Notes under the pieces: model-generated
What the model was told of the DNA's origin: nothing
Database searches by the model: none
What the model saw: the letters and a program-made list of their open reading frames with translations, nothing else
Shown: one piece after another, positions 30,796 through 39,216 of the stretch
Layout: each line of letters starts with the position of its first letter
Position numbering within the stretch: the first letter of the stretch is position 1
Position numbers and translations under genes: made by a program
Origin: Pusillimonas sp. MFBS29
Lineage (GTDB): Bacteria > Pseudomonadota > Gammaproteobacteria > Burkholderiales > Burkholderiaceae_B
Reading direction: 5' to 3'
Assembly (NCBI RefSeq): GCF_020687695.1
Contig: NZ_JAJEWL010000007.1
Span: forward strand, 186,001 to 250,000
Length of the DNA stretch: 64,000 nt

Positions 30796-32121
30796 CTAGC
30801 ACGCCAGGTCGGGTGCAATCAGTTTCTCGAATACTTGCTCAGAGCCCATTTGCCCACCCTTTAGCATGAGCTCGACACCCGACAGATACTCAAGGTCGGA
30901 GTGCATGCGGCAAAGCGCGGCGCCCGGATCCAGTTGGCCCACATACGACAGGCCCCAGACGTCCAGCGACTTCAGGGCCAGGCTGGATGTGTCTCCCCCG
31001 GCCACACCGATCCGGGCCGGCCGGCCTTGTACGAGCACCTGGGCCAGAAAGCGCCCGCAGGCCTGGGCCAATGCCACGGCCGACACCGGGCTCGAATCCT
31101 GCGACTCATCAGCCACATGAGCCAGCACATGCCGCCCCTGGATCAAACCTGCTGCAACCTGCTCCAACAGGGCATCATAGGCATTGCCTTCTCCGGCACA
31201 CAACAGGCCGGCATCCATGGGTATGCGCTCGTACGACGTGGCAGCAGCGATCTGCATGGCAGTCACGGGGGAACGGCTGCCCGACATCACGAACACAGGC
31301 CCCTGTGCGGTCTTCATGGACTCAGTTCGGGCCAGCGTGATGCCCTCGCCAGATTCCGTCCAATGCGCAATGAGCGCCTGGGCGACGCTGCTGGGCCCTA
31401 CGGCCAGCAGCTTGTGTTTGTGTGCCTGCTGCCACATGGCCTGCCCTATCGTGGCCAGATGTTCGGGTTGGCCCACATCAAACAAAATGCCGTCGGAATG
31501 ATCTTCAATGGCCTGATCCAGCAAGGCCTGGAACTCGGCAGGTGCGCGTGCGTAAGCCGGATATTCCATCAGTCCGATTTGTTCCAGCCCCTGCTGCGCA
31601 AGATGCCGGCGCAGATCGGCTTCATGCATGGGGGTCACGGGATGCTGGCTCATGGTGGGATGGCGATCCAGGCGGTAGGCGGCACCACCAGTCTGAAAGG
31701 CGGCAAACAGATTGCCGAACACACAATAGCGGCCAAGATTGGGCTGTCCACCCACGATGGGCACAAAGCGCGCCGGCTGCAATTGCTTGCGCAACGTCTG
31801 GACAGCCAGGCCTATGCTGCCGGTGTCTGGCGAGCTATCGAAGGTGGAGCAGGTCTTGTAATGCGTGACACTGGCATTCACCTCTTGCAGAAAGTGCCCC
31901 ACAGGCTCCAGTTCCGCAACCTGCTCCGGACCATTCATGGAGCGGGCTGCACCGGCAATCCCCAGGCAATCGAGCGAGCCTGCCTCCTGCAATTGCCGGC
32001 GGGTGGGCAGACGCAGAAACAGCATGCTGCGATAGCCGGCACGGGCTACCGTTGACAGGGTATCGGTTGCGCCGGTGAAGTCGTCGGCGTAGAAAGCCAG
32101 GCGGGTCGGATGCGGCGCCAT
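30796..32121 (-). CDS. DUF1537 four-carbon-acid-sugar kinase-like protein
   Basis: 441 residues of the DUF1537 family (OtnK, DtnK, OiaK and relatives), which phosphorylates small hydroxy- or oxo-acids. The N-terminal substrate domain starts AFYADDFTGATDTLS (9-23), and the C-terminal nucleotide domain has VAGGDTSS (about 373-380) and KGGQMGSEQVFEKL near the end. ATG 32121 follows a GGCAGG ribosome site; the longer TTG 32139 would overlap the RuBisCO-like gene by 14 bp. It is the last gene of the ABC-VOC-RLP operon. Beside a RuBisCO-like gene, an OiaK-like role (3-oxo-acid kinase) is plausible but unproven. Confidence 0.88.
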   Translation of the reverse strand: MAPHPTRLAFYADDFTGATDTLSTVARAGYRSMLFLRLPTRRQLQEAGSLDCLGIAGAARSMNGPEQVAELEPVGHFLQEVNASVTHYKTCSTFDSSPDTGSIGLAVQTLRKQLQPARFVPIVGGQPNLGRYCVFGNLFAAFQTGGAAYRLDRHPTMSQHPVTPMHEADLRRHLAQQGLEQIGLMEYPAYARAPAEFQALLDQAIEDHSDGILFDVGQPEHLATIGQAMWQQAHKHKLLAVGPSSVAQALIAHWTESGEGITLARTESMKTAQGPVFVMSGSRSPVTAMQIAAATSYERIPMDAGLLCAGEGNAYDALLEQVAAGLIQGRHVLAHVADESQDSSPVSAVALAQACGRFLAQVLVQGRPARIGVAGGDTSSLALKSLDVWGLSYVGQLDPGAALCRMHSDLEYLSGVELMLKGGQMGSEQVFEKLIAPDLAC

Positions 32122-32125
32122 GCGC

Positions 32126-33394
32126 TTACCTGCCGCCAAAAAATTCCAGCGCGCGACGCAGCTCCGGCGCGTTCACGGCATACTCGGACAGCACCACGCC
32201 CGCGTTTGCGGCAGCCCATGCCTGGCGCAGGCTGGCTATCCCGGCCGCCGCTCCGTCTGGGTGGGCCAAAATACCGCCACCCGACATGAACAGCAAGTCG
32301 TCGGTGCCCACTGCATCGAAGGTGGCCGGCACCGTGCCGGCCCACTGACCCGACGAAAACGCCGGCATAACCTGATCGTTCAGGCCGTCGGCCAGCGGTG
32401 CAAGGCAATCCCTGGCCGAATCCACGACCTCTTGGTCTTCCTGCGAAAACTTGCCTTGCAGTCCATGAACGTGCATATGATCGACACCGGCCAGTCGCCA
32501 TAGTGTCTGGTAGGCCTGGAATGAAATTCCCAGCAAGGGATGCCGCGCCATGGCGCCATAGCCGTTGCGATGCCCATGCAAAACCAGTGAAGTACTGCGG
32601 CGCAAGGTCTGCACCGCCGAGTACCCGCAATAATTCAGGCTGACCATGACACAGCTGCCGCCTTCACGTTCTACCAGTTCGGCATGGCGACGCATGGCAT
32701 CGGTTTCGTCGGTGATGTTGAAAGCGACCATGACAGCCTTGCCGGTGCGTTGCTCGTGTTCGCGCACCACCGCCATCACCGCGGCCACACGCTCGGCCAG
32801 CGGTGCATGCACCGGGTCGGCACAGATTTCGTCATCCTTGATGAAATCAACGCCGGCCTGGCATAGCTGCCCGACCAACGCGGCGGTCTGGGCCGGCGAC
32901 AAACCCACATTGGGCTTGATGATGGTACCCAGCAAGGGGCCCTGTTCGACACCGGCCAGGCGGCGTGTTCCGGCCACCCCGTGCCTGGGCATGTCAAAAC
33001 GTTGGCGATACAACGCGGGCAACTGCAAGGCCTCAAGACGCATGCCTGTTGTCTCGCCCAGGTCATACAGATTGCCGGCCACCGTCGATGCCAGCGTGGG
33101 CAGGTTGGCGCCGATATTGTCCACTGGAAAGGAAATGCGCACTCGCGCACGCTGCCAGGGGCCCTGGCTGCCCTGCCTGTCCAGCCAGGCATTGGGTAAG
33201 GCGGGGCTGTCCGAACTGTCCAGCAAATCCAGCTGTTCTACCGTCGCCCGGGCCCGTTCGCGCAGCTCATCGGTCTCGCCGTGCACACGCGTGAACGTCC
33301 CGCATGACTGCTCTCCGGCCATGACATTCGCGACCTTGGCCGGATCCAGGGGGGTCTCTATCAAATAAGTGGCGTGAAAACGTTCTGAGTTCAT
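32126..33394 (-). CDS. RuBisCO-like protein (form IV large-subunit homolog)
   Basis: 422 residues of the RuBisCO large-subunit superfamily: an N-terminal domain (1-about 140) and a TIM barrel. Against spinach RuBisCO, GTIIKPNVGLS (156-166) keeps the Lys175 equivalent (K160) but replaces Lys177 by Asn162. GVDFIKDDEI (181-190) keeps the carbamate lysine and metal acids (K186, D188, E189), LHGHRNG (272-278) keeps the His292/His294 equivalents, GLQGKF keeps loop-6 Lys (K315), and SGGG (371-374) binds phosphate. This fits a metal-dependent enolase/decarboxylase-type RLP, not CO2 fixation. It sits between a VOC enzyme and the DUF1537 kinase, as OiaX does with OiaK. The substrate is an inference. 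Confidence 0.9.
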   Translation of the reverse strand: MNSERFHATYLIETPLDPAKVANVMAGEQSCGTFTRVHGETDELRERARATVEQLDLLDSSDSPALPNAWLDRQGSQGPWQRARVRISFPVDNIGANLPTLASTVAGNLYDLGETTGMRLEALQLPALYRQRFDMPRHGVAGTRRLAGVEQGPLLGTIIKPNVGLSPAQTAALVGQLCQAGVDFIKDDEICADPVHAPLAERVAAVMAVVREHEQRTGKAVMVAFNITDETDAMRRHAELVEREGGSCVMVSLNYCGYSAVQTLRRSTSLVLHGHRNGYGAMARHPLLGISFQAYQTLWRLAGVDHMHVHGLQGKFSQEDQEVVDSARDCLAPLADGLNDQVMPAFSSGQWAGTVPATFDAVGTDDLLFMSGGGILAHPDGAAAGIASLRQAWAAANAGVVLSEYAVNAPELRRALEFFGGR

Positions 33395-33458
33395 GTGTGC
33401 AGAAAAAAGAAAGACATTCGAAGCGTCGCAGCCCTGGGGCAGGCTGCCTACGAGCGGG

Positions 33459-33998
33459 CTACAGCGTGCTCAAGTCAGGAAATTCCCGCACAGGGTCTCG
33501 TCCATCCCACTGCAGCGACTCATTGCGGATCAGATCGAACAGCTTGCCCTTGGGCCCGGCCACTTCCGAGAGCTCGATCACGGAGCCAGGGTGATACTCC
33601 GTATCAAAATACACAAAGCGTCCGCGTTCGCCCACTTCGCCGCTCATGACCGGGCGAAAGCCCTGTGCCACCAGTCTGGCAAGATCGTCGTCATAGCTTT
33701 CAGTCCAATAGGCCACGTGCTGCAAACCGGTATTGCCGGCCTGCAGAAAATCACGGTACATCGATGGGACGTCGTTACGGCATTGAATCAGCTCAACCTG
33801 TACGAAACCCGAGTTGGCCAGTGCGACCGAATTATGTGGCTCGTAGCTTTCGTCACGGTAGCGGTAGTTCTTGATGGGCACCTTGGGGTTGTAGTACCAG
33901 GGACCGACACCCAATGTCTTGCTCCAGTATTCCATCGCCGCCTCGATATCCTTGACGACATAACCCAATTGACGAATCTCGCCAAAAAACTTGCTCAT
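33459..33998 (-). CDS. VOC (glyoxalase/bleomycin resistance) superfamily enzyme
   Basis: 179 residues with two beta-alpha-beta-beta-beta modules. Likely metal ligands are Gln10 (RQLGYVV), Glu69 (VQVEL), His94 (GLQHVAYW) and Glu142 (VIELSE), the layout of methylmalonyl-CoA epimerase-type enzymes with His replaced by Gln at the first site. It could be an epimerase, isomerase or dioxygenase acting on an oxo- or hydroxy-acid. It lies between the ABC transporter and the RuBisCO-like gene, so it probably acts in the same pathway. Confidence 0.85.
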   Translation of the reverse strand: MSKFFGEIRQLGYVVKDIEAAMEYWSKTLGVGPWYYNPKVPIKNYRYRDESYEPHNSVALANSGFVQVELIQCRNDVPSMYRDFLQAGNTGLQHVAYWTESYDDDLARLVAQGFRPVMSGEVGERGRFVYFDTEYHPGSVIELSEVAGPKGKLFDLIRNESLQWDGRDPVREFPDLSTL

Positions 33999-34075
33999 TC
34001 CTGTTCCTAAAGATTAGTGGCCCGCCTGTGCACCGGTCATGCAACACGGCGGGCTTGCTTGCATATCACCGACTA

Positions 34076-34873
34076 TCAGTTGGCGCCCTGTACGATTTCC
34101 TCGGGAATCGGCACACCGGCGTACTTCATGTGAATGTCGTTAAGCTTGCCGTTCTTCAGGTTCGTACGTATCCATGCGTTGACCCACTCCTTCAGTTGCG
34201 GCTCGTTCTTGCGCATGGCAACACCCAGTTGATACGACTGAATCACAAACTTGACCTCGAACTCACGCTCGGGATTACGTTTGCTGATGGCGTTGATGAT
34301 AGGCGGTGTGATCGCCACGATATCGGTCTGTCCCGTCGCGGCGGCAGTGATGGAAGCGGCCTCGTCATCAAAGCGCACGACTTTGGCCTTGGGCGATCCT
34401 TCCGAAACCAGTTTGTCTTGCGGCCCGCCACGGGTCACGGCAACCGACTTGCCGGCCAGATCGTCCATGTTCTTGATGTCCAGGCTCTTGGGCGCACCAA
34501 CCGCAGCCTGGATGGCGCCGTAAGGAATCGAAAAATCAACCGCCTTGGCGCGCTCCGGTGTGATGGACAACGAGGAGATGATCAGGTCTGCCTTGTTCGA
34601 CAAGAGATTGGGAATGCGCGCGGAGTTGGTCGTCTGGACGATTTCCAGCTCGACGCCCAGATCCTCGGCCAGCAGTTTCGCAGCCTCGACGTCTGAACCG
34701 ACAGCCTGCATTTTTCCATCGATATAGCCGTAAAACGGTGCACCCAGATCGATGCCGACCCGCACCTTCTTGGCCGCCTTGATATCGGCCAGCGCATCCG
34801 CCGAGGCTGCGCCGGCAAAGGCGCCCAGGCACAGGGCCAGTGAGCCCATGCAAAGAATTTTCTTCAGTTTCAT
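34076..34873 (-). CDS. Polar-amino-acid-type ABC transporter substrate-binding protein
   Basis: 265 residues, with a Sec signal peptide ending at ASA (about 26) and the SBP_bac_3 fold (VRVGIDLGAPFYGYI, LLSNKADLIISSLSITPERAKAVDFS). The second half includes the hinge-region TRGGPQDKL and YQLGVAMRKNEP. This family binds amino acids, opines and small polar compounds in the periplasm. It is the fourth gene of the operon after the two permeases and the ATPase; ligand identity is unknown. Confidence 0.92.
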   Translation of the reverse strand: MKLKKILCMGSLALCLGAFAGAASADALADIKAAKKVRVGIDLGAPFYGYIDGKMQAVGSDVEAAKLLAEDLGVELEIVQTTNSARIPNLLSNKADLIISSLSITPERAKAVDFSIPYGAIQAAVGAPKSLDIKNMDDLAGKSVAVTRGGPQDKLVSEGSPKAKVVRFDDEAASITAAATGQTDIVAITPPIINAISKRNPEREFEVKFVIQSYQLGVAMRKNEPQLKEWVNAWIRTNLKNGKLNDIHMKYAGVPIPEEIVQGAN

Positions 34874-34933
34874 GATTATGTCTCCGTTGCTTTAACGTAA
34901 AGTGATGTCACACAAGAAGGCGCGGGGCTCTGA

Positions 34934-35662
34934 TTACAGCCCATACGCCAGAAATTCCTGCAATTCGGCCGTTTGCGGGCTGCGCAGCATCTGGCCGCTG
35001 CCTGTTTCCCAGACCTTGCCCTGATGCATGTAGATAATGGTATCGGCCACTTTCGCAGCAAATTCCATTTCGTGGGTAACCAGCACCATGGTCATGCCTT
35101 CGGCCGCAAGTTGCTCGATAACACGCAAGACTTCGCCCGTCAGCTGCGGGTCCAGCGCCGACGTCACCTCGTCGAACAGCATGACCTTGGGCTCCATGGC
35201 CAGCGACCGTGCAATGGCTACGCGCTGTTGCTGTCCGCCCGAGAGCTGCTCGGGGTAGGCATCCGCTTTTTCGAGCAGGCCAACCTGCTTCAGGGTGCGA
35301 TTGCCGATGGCCAGCGCTTCTTCCCTGGTCTTTTTCTTGACGGCACGCGGTGCGAGCATCACATTCTCCGCAACCGTCAGATGCGGAAACAGGTTGTAGC
35401 TTTGAAAGACGATGCCCACGTCGGTGCGCAAGGCACGCAGGTTGATGTTCTCGTCGTGCACGCGATGCCCGCATACATTGATCTGCCCCTGATCGATGAC
35501 CTCGAGATGATCGATACAACGCAAGGCAGTGCTTTTGCCTGACCCGCTTTGCCCGATGATGGCCACGACCTGCCCCTTGGCAACCGCAAACGACACGCCT
35601 TTCAGCACCTGGTTGGCGCCAAAGCTTTTATGAACGTCTTTCAGTTCAACCACTATCGACAT
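34934..35662 (-). CDS. ABC transporter ATP-binding protein (GlnQ/HisP type)
   Basis: 242 residues. Walker A GQSGSGKS is at 37-44, the signature LSGGQQQRVA at about 139-148, Walker B VMLFDEVTSALDP follows, and the switch His is in LVTHEMEFA. This is the cytoplasmic engine of the adjacent polar-amino-acid importer. It starts 11 bp after the upstream permease gene. Confidence 0.95.
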   Translation of the reverse strand: MSIVVELKDVHKSFGANQVLKGVSFAVAKGQVVAIIGQSGSGKSTALRCIDHLEVIDQGQINVCGHRVHDENINLRALRTDVGIVFQSYNLFPHLTVAENVMLAPRAVKKKTREEALAIGNRTLKQVGLLEKADAYPEQLSGGQQQRVAIARSLAMEPKVMLFDEVTSALDPQLTGEVLRVIEQLAAEGMTMVLVTHEMEFAAKVADTIIYMHQGKVWETGSGQMLRSPQTAELQEFLAYGL

Positions 35663-35673
35663 AGTTTTTCCTT

Positions 35674-36345
35674 TTATGCGCTCAGTGTGGAGCGGGCTCC
35701 ATACTGACGCTTGCGTTCAAGCTTGCGGCTCCACACTGACAAGGGGTAGCACATCGCAAAATAAAATACCGCTATCAGTACATAGACCAGGAAGGGCTGG
35801 AAAATGGAGTTGTTGATCAACTGCCCGGCCCGAACCAGCTCCACGAACCCCACGATGGAAGCCAGCGAAGTGTTCTTGACGATTTGCACCATGAAACCCA
35901 CTGTGGGCGGCGTTGCAATACGCACGGCCTGCGGCAGGATCACCAGGCGCATGCGCTGGCTGCGCGACAGCGCCAGGCACTCAGCGGCTTCCCACTGCGT
36001 CCTGGCGACCGACTGTATGCAGCCGCGCCATATTTCACCCAGGTAGGCACTGACATAAATCACCATTGCAATTCCGGCGGCGGCCAGACCGGAGAGTTCC
36101 AGGCCCGCTATGCTCAGGCCGAAGTACGCCACAAACAGCAACACCAGCAAGGGCGTGCCTTGTATCACCTGCACATAAAGGTAGGAAAGCCACCTGACCG
36201 GCGCCACCGAGCTGATGCGCAGCAAGGCCACCACGCCGCCGGCAATCCCGCCACCCACAAAGGCGATGAGCGAAAGACATATTGTCCAGACGGCGCCTTG
36301 CAGCAGGAATTCGAAATGCGCGTATGTAAATCCACCGGATATCAT
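35674..36345 (-). CDS. Polar-amino-acid ABC transporter permease
   Basis: 223 residues with five or six membrane helices. The coupling (EAA) loop is AAECLALSRSQRMRLVILPQAVRIATP, with the N-terminal GAVWTICLSLIAFVGG of the HisM/GlnP family. It pairs with the neighbouring permease, whose stop lies four bases before this start, and both would form the inner-membrane channel. Confidence 0.93.
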   Translation of the reverse strand: MISGGFTYAHFEFLLQGAVWTICLSLIAFVGGGIAGGVVALLRISSVAPVRWLSYLYVQVIQGTPLLVLLFVAYFGLSIAGLELSGLAAAGIAMVIYVSAYLGEIWRGCIQSVARTQWEAAECLALSRSQRMRLVILPQAVRIATPPTVGFMVQIVKNTSLASIVGFVELVRAGQLINNSIFQPFLVYVLIAVFYFAMCYPLSVWSRKLERKRQYGARSTLSA

Positions 36346-36349
36346 GGCT

Positions 36350-37033
36350 TCACCCTGTTGTCTTCAAACGACGCCGACGAGCGAATACCAACTGCCCGAA
36401 TCCCCACAGCCCCACGCGCATAAGCAGCGACAACGCCAGATAGACGACGGCAACCAGGATATAGGCCTCGAAGGGCCGGAAGGTTTCGGACTGCACCCGG
36501 CTTGCCACAGCCGTCAGTTCTTCGACCGAGATCTGCGAAGTAATGGACGAGGCCAGCATCAGCAGCACAAATTGACTGGTGAGCGCGGGATACACCTTTT
36601 CCATGGCGGGCCACAGGATAACGTGCCAGTAAACCTGCCGTTTCGTCAGGCCCAGGCATTCGGCAGCCTCAATCTGCCCCGGATGAACCGAGTCCATGCC
36701 GGCACGCATGATTTCACAGGTATACGCGGCAACGTTGATGATCAGCGCCACCAGACCCGCCGCAAATGCCGGGACCCTCCAGCCCAGGCTGGCCATGCCA
36801 AAGAAGACCAGGAATATCTGCACCAGGAAAGGCGTGTTGCGCACTATCTCGACATAAAAGCCGCAGAACCGGGAAAGTGAGCGCAAGGTGCTGCGCCGGC
36901 CTATGGCAAACAGCGTGCCCAGCACCAGCCCCAGCACCGTGGCCGGAACCGACAGCTGAATGGTCAGCCAGGCCCCTTCCAGGAACACTGGCCACTGAGC
37001 CAGCACGGATGAAAAATCAAATTCGTAGTTCAT
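36350..37033 (-). CDS. Polar-amino-acid ABC transporter permease
   Basis: 227 residues with about five membrane helices. The EAA loop is ECLGLTKRQVYWHVILWPAMEKVYP, with FLEGAWLTIQLSVPATVLG near the start. ATG 37033 was chosen since MNYEFDFSSVLAQWPVF is the typical HisQ-like beginning; an in-frame extension to 37168 only crosses the promoter region. It is the first gene of the seven-gene operon, divergent from the LacI-family regulator. Confidence 0.92.
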   Translation of the reverse strand: MNYEFDFSSVLAQWPVFLEGAWLTIQLSVPATVLGLVLGTLFAIGRRSTLRSLSRFCGFYVEIVRNTPFLVQIFLVFFGMASLGWRVPAFAAGLVALIINVAAYTCEIMRAGMDSVHPGQIEAAECLGLTKRQVYWHVILWPAMEKVYPALTSQFVLLMLASSITSQISVEELTAVASRVQSETFRPFEAYILVAVVYLALSLLMRVGLWGFGQLVFARRRRLKTTG

Positions 37034-37121
37034 GCTGATGGCGGTTCTTGTCTCGCTTGCGGTTGCATGGTTGTTATGTATTGGTAGGGCATGGTAGCTG
37101 CATGCCCAGATGATGTCCATA

Positions 37122-37163
37122 CAAAAAATGATGTTTTTTGATGGTTTAACAAAAACATCAAAA
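37122..37163. promoter_or_regulatory. Overlapping inverted repeats between the ABC/RLP operon and lacI-type gene
   Basis: Three inverted repeats share A/T-rich arms: CAAAAAA-N5-TTTTTTG (37122-37140), TGATGTTTTT-N12-AAAAACATCA (37129-37160) and TTTTGATG-N12-CATCAAAA (37136-37163). They lie about 90 bp from the first permease start and 80 bp from the regulator start. They do not show the central CG of many LacI operators, so the binding protein is uncertain. Confidence 0.45.
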
Positions 37164-37241
37164 CTCATGTCCAGCTATTGCAATGGCCGAAAAATTAGGC
37201 ATACTGACTGGCAGAAAATTAACGTGATTGAATATGATGTA

Positions 37242-38285
37242 ATGAAAGCAGGCACCGGAAAAACTCGTGCAGGCATTGCCGAAGTTGCCATAAGCGCAGG
37301 CGTCTCCACGGCAACCGTCGATCGGGTACTGAACCATAGACCAGGCGTCAGGCCCGCGACCATTCAGGCCGTGCTCAAGGCGGCCGCCGATCTTGGCTAT
37401 CTGCCACAAGACGACCTGTACCGGGCACTACGGCCACAGCCCATGCGGCTGGTATTCCTGCTGCCTGCCGGCACCAATCGTTTCCTGAACATGCTCGGTG
37501 ATTTTGTCAGCATCGCGCACGAGCAGTTCGAACCCTTCAACGTACAGTGCCGGTGCCGTTACATCGAAGGATTCAATCCGCAGATACTGGTGGAAAGCCT
37601 GTTGCGTGAAAGCCGACGGGCCGACGGCATAGCCTTCATGGCCCTGGAGCACCCCCTGGTGCGCGAAGCCGTCAATACCCTGGCTGAAAGAAACGTCCAC
37701 ACATTGACCTTGATTTCCGACCTGTCCAGCTCGCGCCGGGCCGCTTATGTCGGCCTGGACAATCGCGCTGCAGGCCGTAGTGCCGGCCTGTTGATGGGCC
37801 GTTTCGTGGGCCCGCGCGCAGGCAAGGTTGCCATGATCGCAGGCAGCCGGCATTATCGCGGTCACGAAGAACGCGAAATGGGCTTCCAGCATATTCTGGA
37901 AGAAAAATTCCCCAACCTCGACGTGGTCGGCCTGCGTGAAGGGCATGACGACGCGGGCATCAACTACCGCCAGTCCAGGCAATTGCTCAAGCAGTACCCC
38001 GACCTGGTCGGCATCTACAACATAGGCGGCGCATCTGACGGCGTAGCACAAGCACTAAAGGAAGCAGGCCGCGACCAGAATACGGTGTTCATCGGACACG
38101 GCCTGACGCCCGACACGCGGGCACTGCTGGTCGACGGTTCGCTTGACGCCCTGCTCAATCAGAACCTGCACTCCACCATCATGAACAGTGTTCGCATCTT
38201 CGCCAACCTTCGTGCCGGACGTGATGCCACGGCGGGTATCGAGCCCATGCACATCAGCGTGGTGCTGAACGAGAATCTGCCCTGA
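37242..38285 (+). CDS. LacI/GntR-superfamily sugar-type repressor
   Basis: 347 residues. The N-terminal helix-turn-helix reads IAEVAISAGVSTATVDRVLNHRPGV (12-36) with a hinge-like RPATIQAVLKAAADLGY, and a periplasmic-binding-type effector domain follows (from about 68; SVVLNENLP at the end). It resembles LacI members that sense sugars or sugar acids, hinting that the operon's ligand is a polyhydroxy compound. ATG 37242 gives the normal spacing to the helix-turn-helix. It is divergent from the ABC-VOC-RLP-kinase operon. Confidence 0.9.
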   Translation: MKAGTGKTRAGIAEVAISAGVSTATVDRVLNHRPGVRPATIQAVLKAAADLGYLPQDDLYRALRPQPMRLVFLLPAGTNRFLNMLGDFVSIAHEQFEPFNVQCRCRYIEGFNPQILVESLLRESRRADGIAFMALEHPLVREAVNTLAERNVHTLTLISDLSSSRRAAYVGLDNRAAGRSAGLLMGRFVGPRAGKVAMIAGSRHYRGHEEREMGFQHILEEKFPNLDVVGLREGHDDAGINYRQSRQLLKQYPDLVGIYNIGGASDGVAQALKEAGRDQNTVFIGHGLTPDTRALLVDGSLDALLNQNLHSTIMNSVRIFANLRAGRDATAGIEPMHISVVLNENLP

Positions 38286-39183
38286 CGGCCTGGCCCGCCA
38301 GGCCCTGTGCTGCCACCTCGCGAAAGTTCTTCACGACTGCCGTATCGGTCAAGGGGTTCCAGGCCAGTGAAATGCCTATCGAGGCACTGGCCGGGAAATC
38401 GGCCAGCGTCTTGTACACCAGCTGTTTGCTGGTAAAACGACGGCTGATGGATGGCACCAGCGCCAGACCCAGGCCCGCCTAGACCAGGCCAAGCACGGTC
38501 TGCACCTGCACCGCCTCCTGCGCCACACGCGGCGAGAATCCTGCCAGCTGGCAGGCGTGTATGGCGGCCATGCGCAAACCCGTAGCCGCCGACTCGGTAT
38601 ACAGAATGAAATCCTCTTGGGCCACATCACCAAGCTTCAGCGTCTGACGTTGCGCCAGCGGATGCGACTTGGGCATCGCCAGCACGAAGTTCTCGGTCAG
38701 CAGCGCCTGCAAGCGTATGCGGGAATCGGTGGAAACAGGTACGCGCACGACGCCCACATCCAGCGTCTCGTCTGCCAGCTCCTGCATGACCTGGATTGAA
38801 GTGGCTTCGCGCAGGACCAGTTGCACCGCCGGGTGCCGCTGCCGGAAGCGCGACAACATGCCAGGCAGAATGGTGTGGGTGGCCGAACCCACGAAACCGA
38901 TGCGTAATACTCCGCCCTCGCCAGTGGATGCAGCGACCGCGGCCCGCTTGAATTGCCCGGCATGAAACAGCGCACGGCGCGCGTCGTCCAGGGCGGCCTC
39001 ACCGCTTTTCGTGAGCCTGACGCCATCTTTTCCACGCACGAACAACGTCACCCCGAGTTCGGTCTCCAGTTTGCGTATGGAGACCGACAGGGGCGGCTGG
39101 GACATGTGCAGTTTTTCTGCAGCCTTGCGAAAGTTAAGCGTTTCGGCAAGAACGACGAACTGCTGCAGATGACGAAAATCCAT
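38254..39183 (-). pseudogene. LysR-family regulator interrupted by an in-frame TAG
   Basis: An otherwise full-length LysR gene (309 codons plus stop). Residues 1-234 hold the helix-turn-helix (MDFRHLQQFVVLAETLNF..., HMSQPPLSVSIRKLE) and most of the effector domain, ending TVLGLV. Then TAG at 38479-38481 is followed in the same frame by AGLGLALVPSISRRF and 60 more typical LysR residues. The family motif here is usually V-x-AGLG-x-ALVP, so the TAG replaces a sense codon, perhaps CAG (one C-to-T change). The tail runs 32 bp over the convergent lacI-type gene. ATG 39183 follows an in-frame GTG at 39195. A sequencing error cannot be excluded. Confidence 0.85.
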
Positions 39184-39216
39184 GGTTCGCGGCACCCGTA
39201 TGTAATGTCAAATGAA

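Noticed and set aside
30901-32055. 384-codon plus-strand frame across the DUF1537 gene
   Set aside because: Antisense to a gene with clear kinase-family motifs at both ends.
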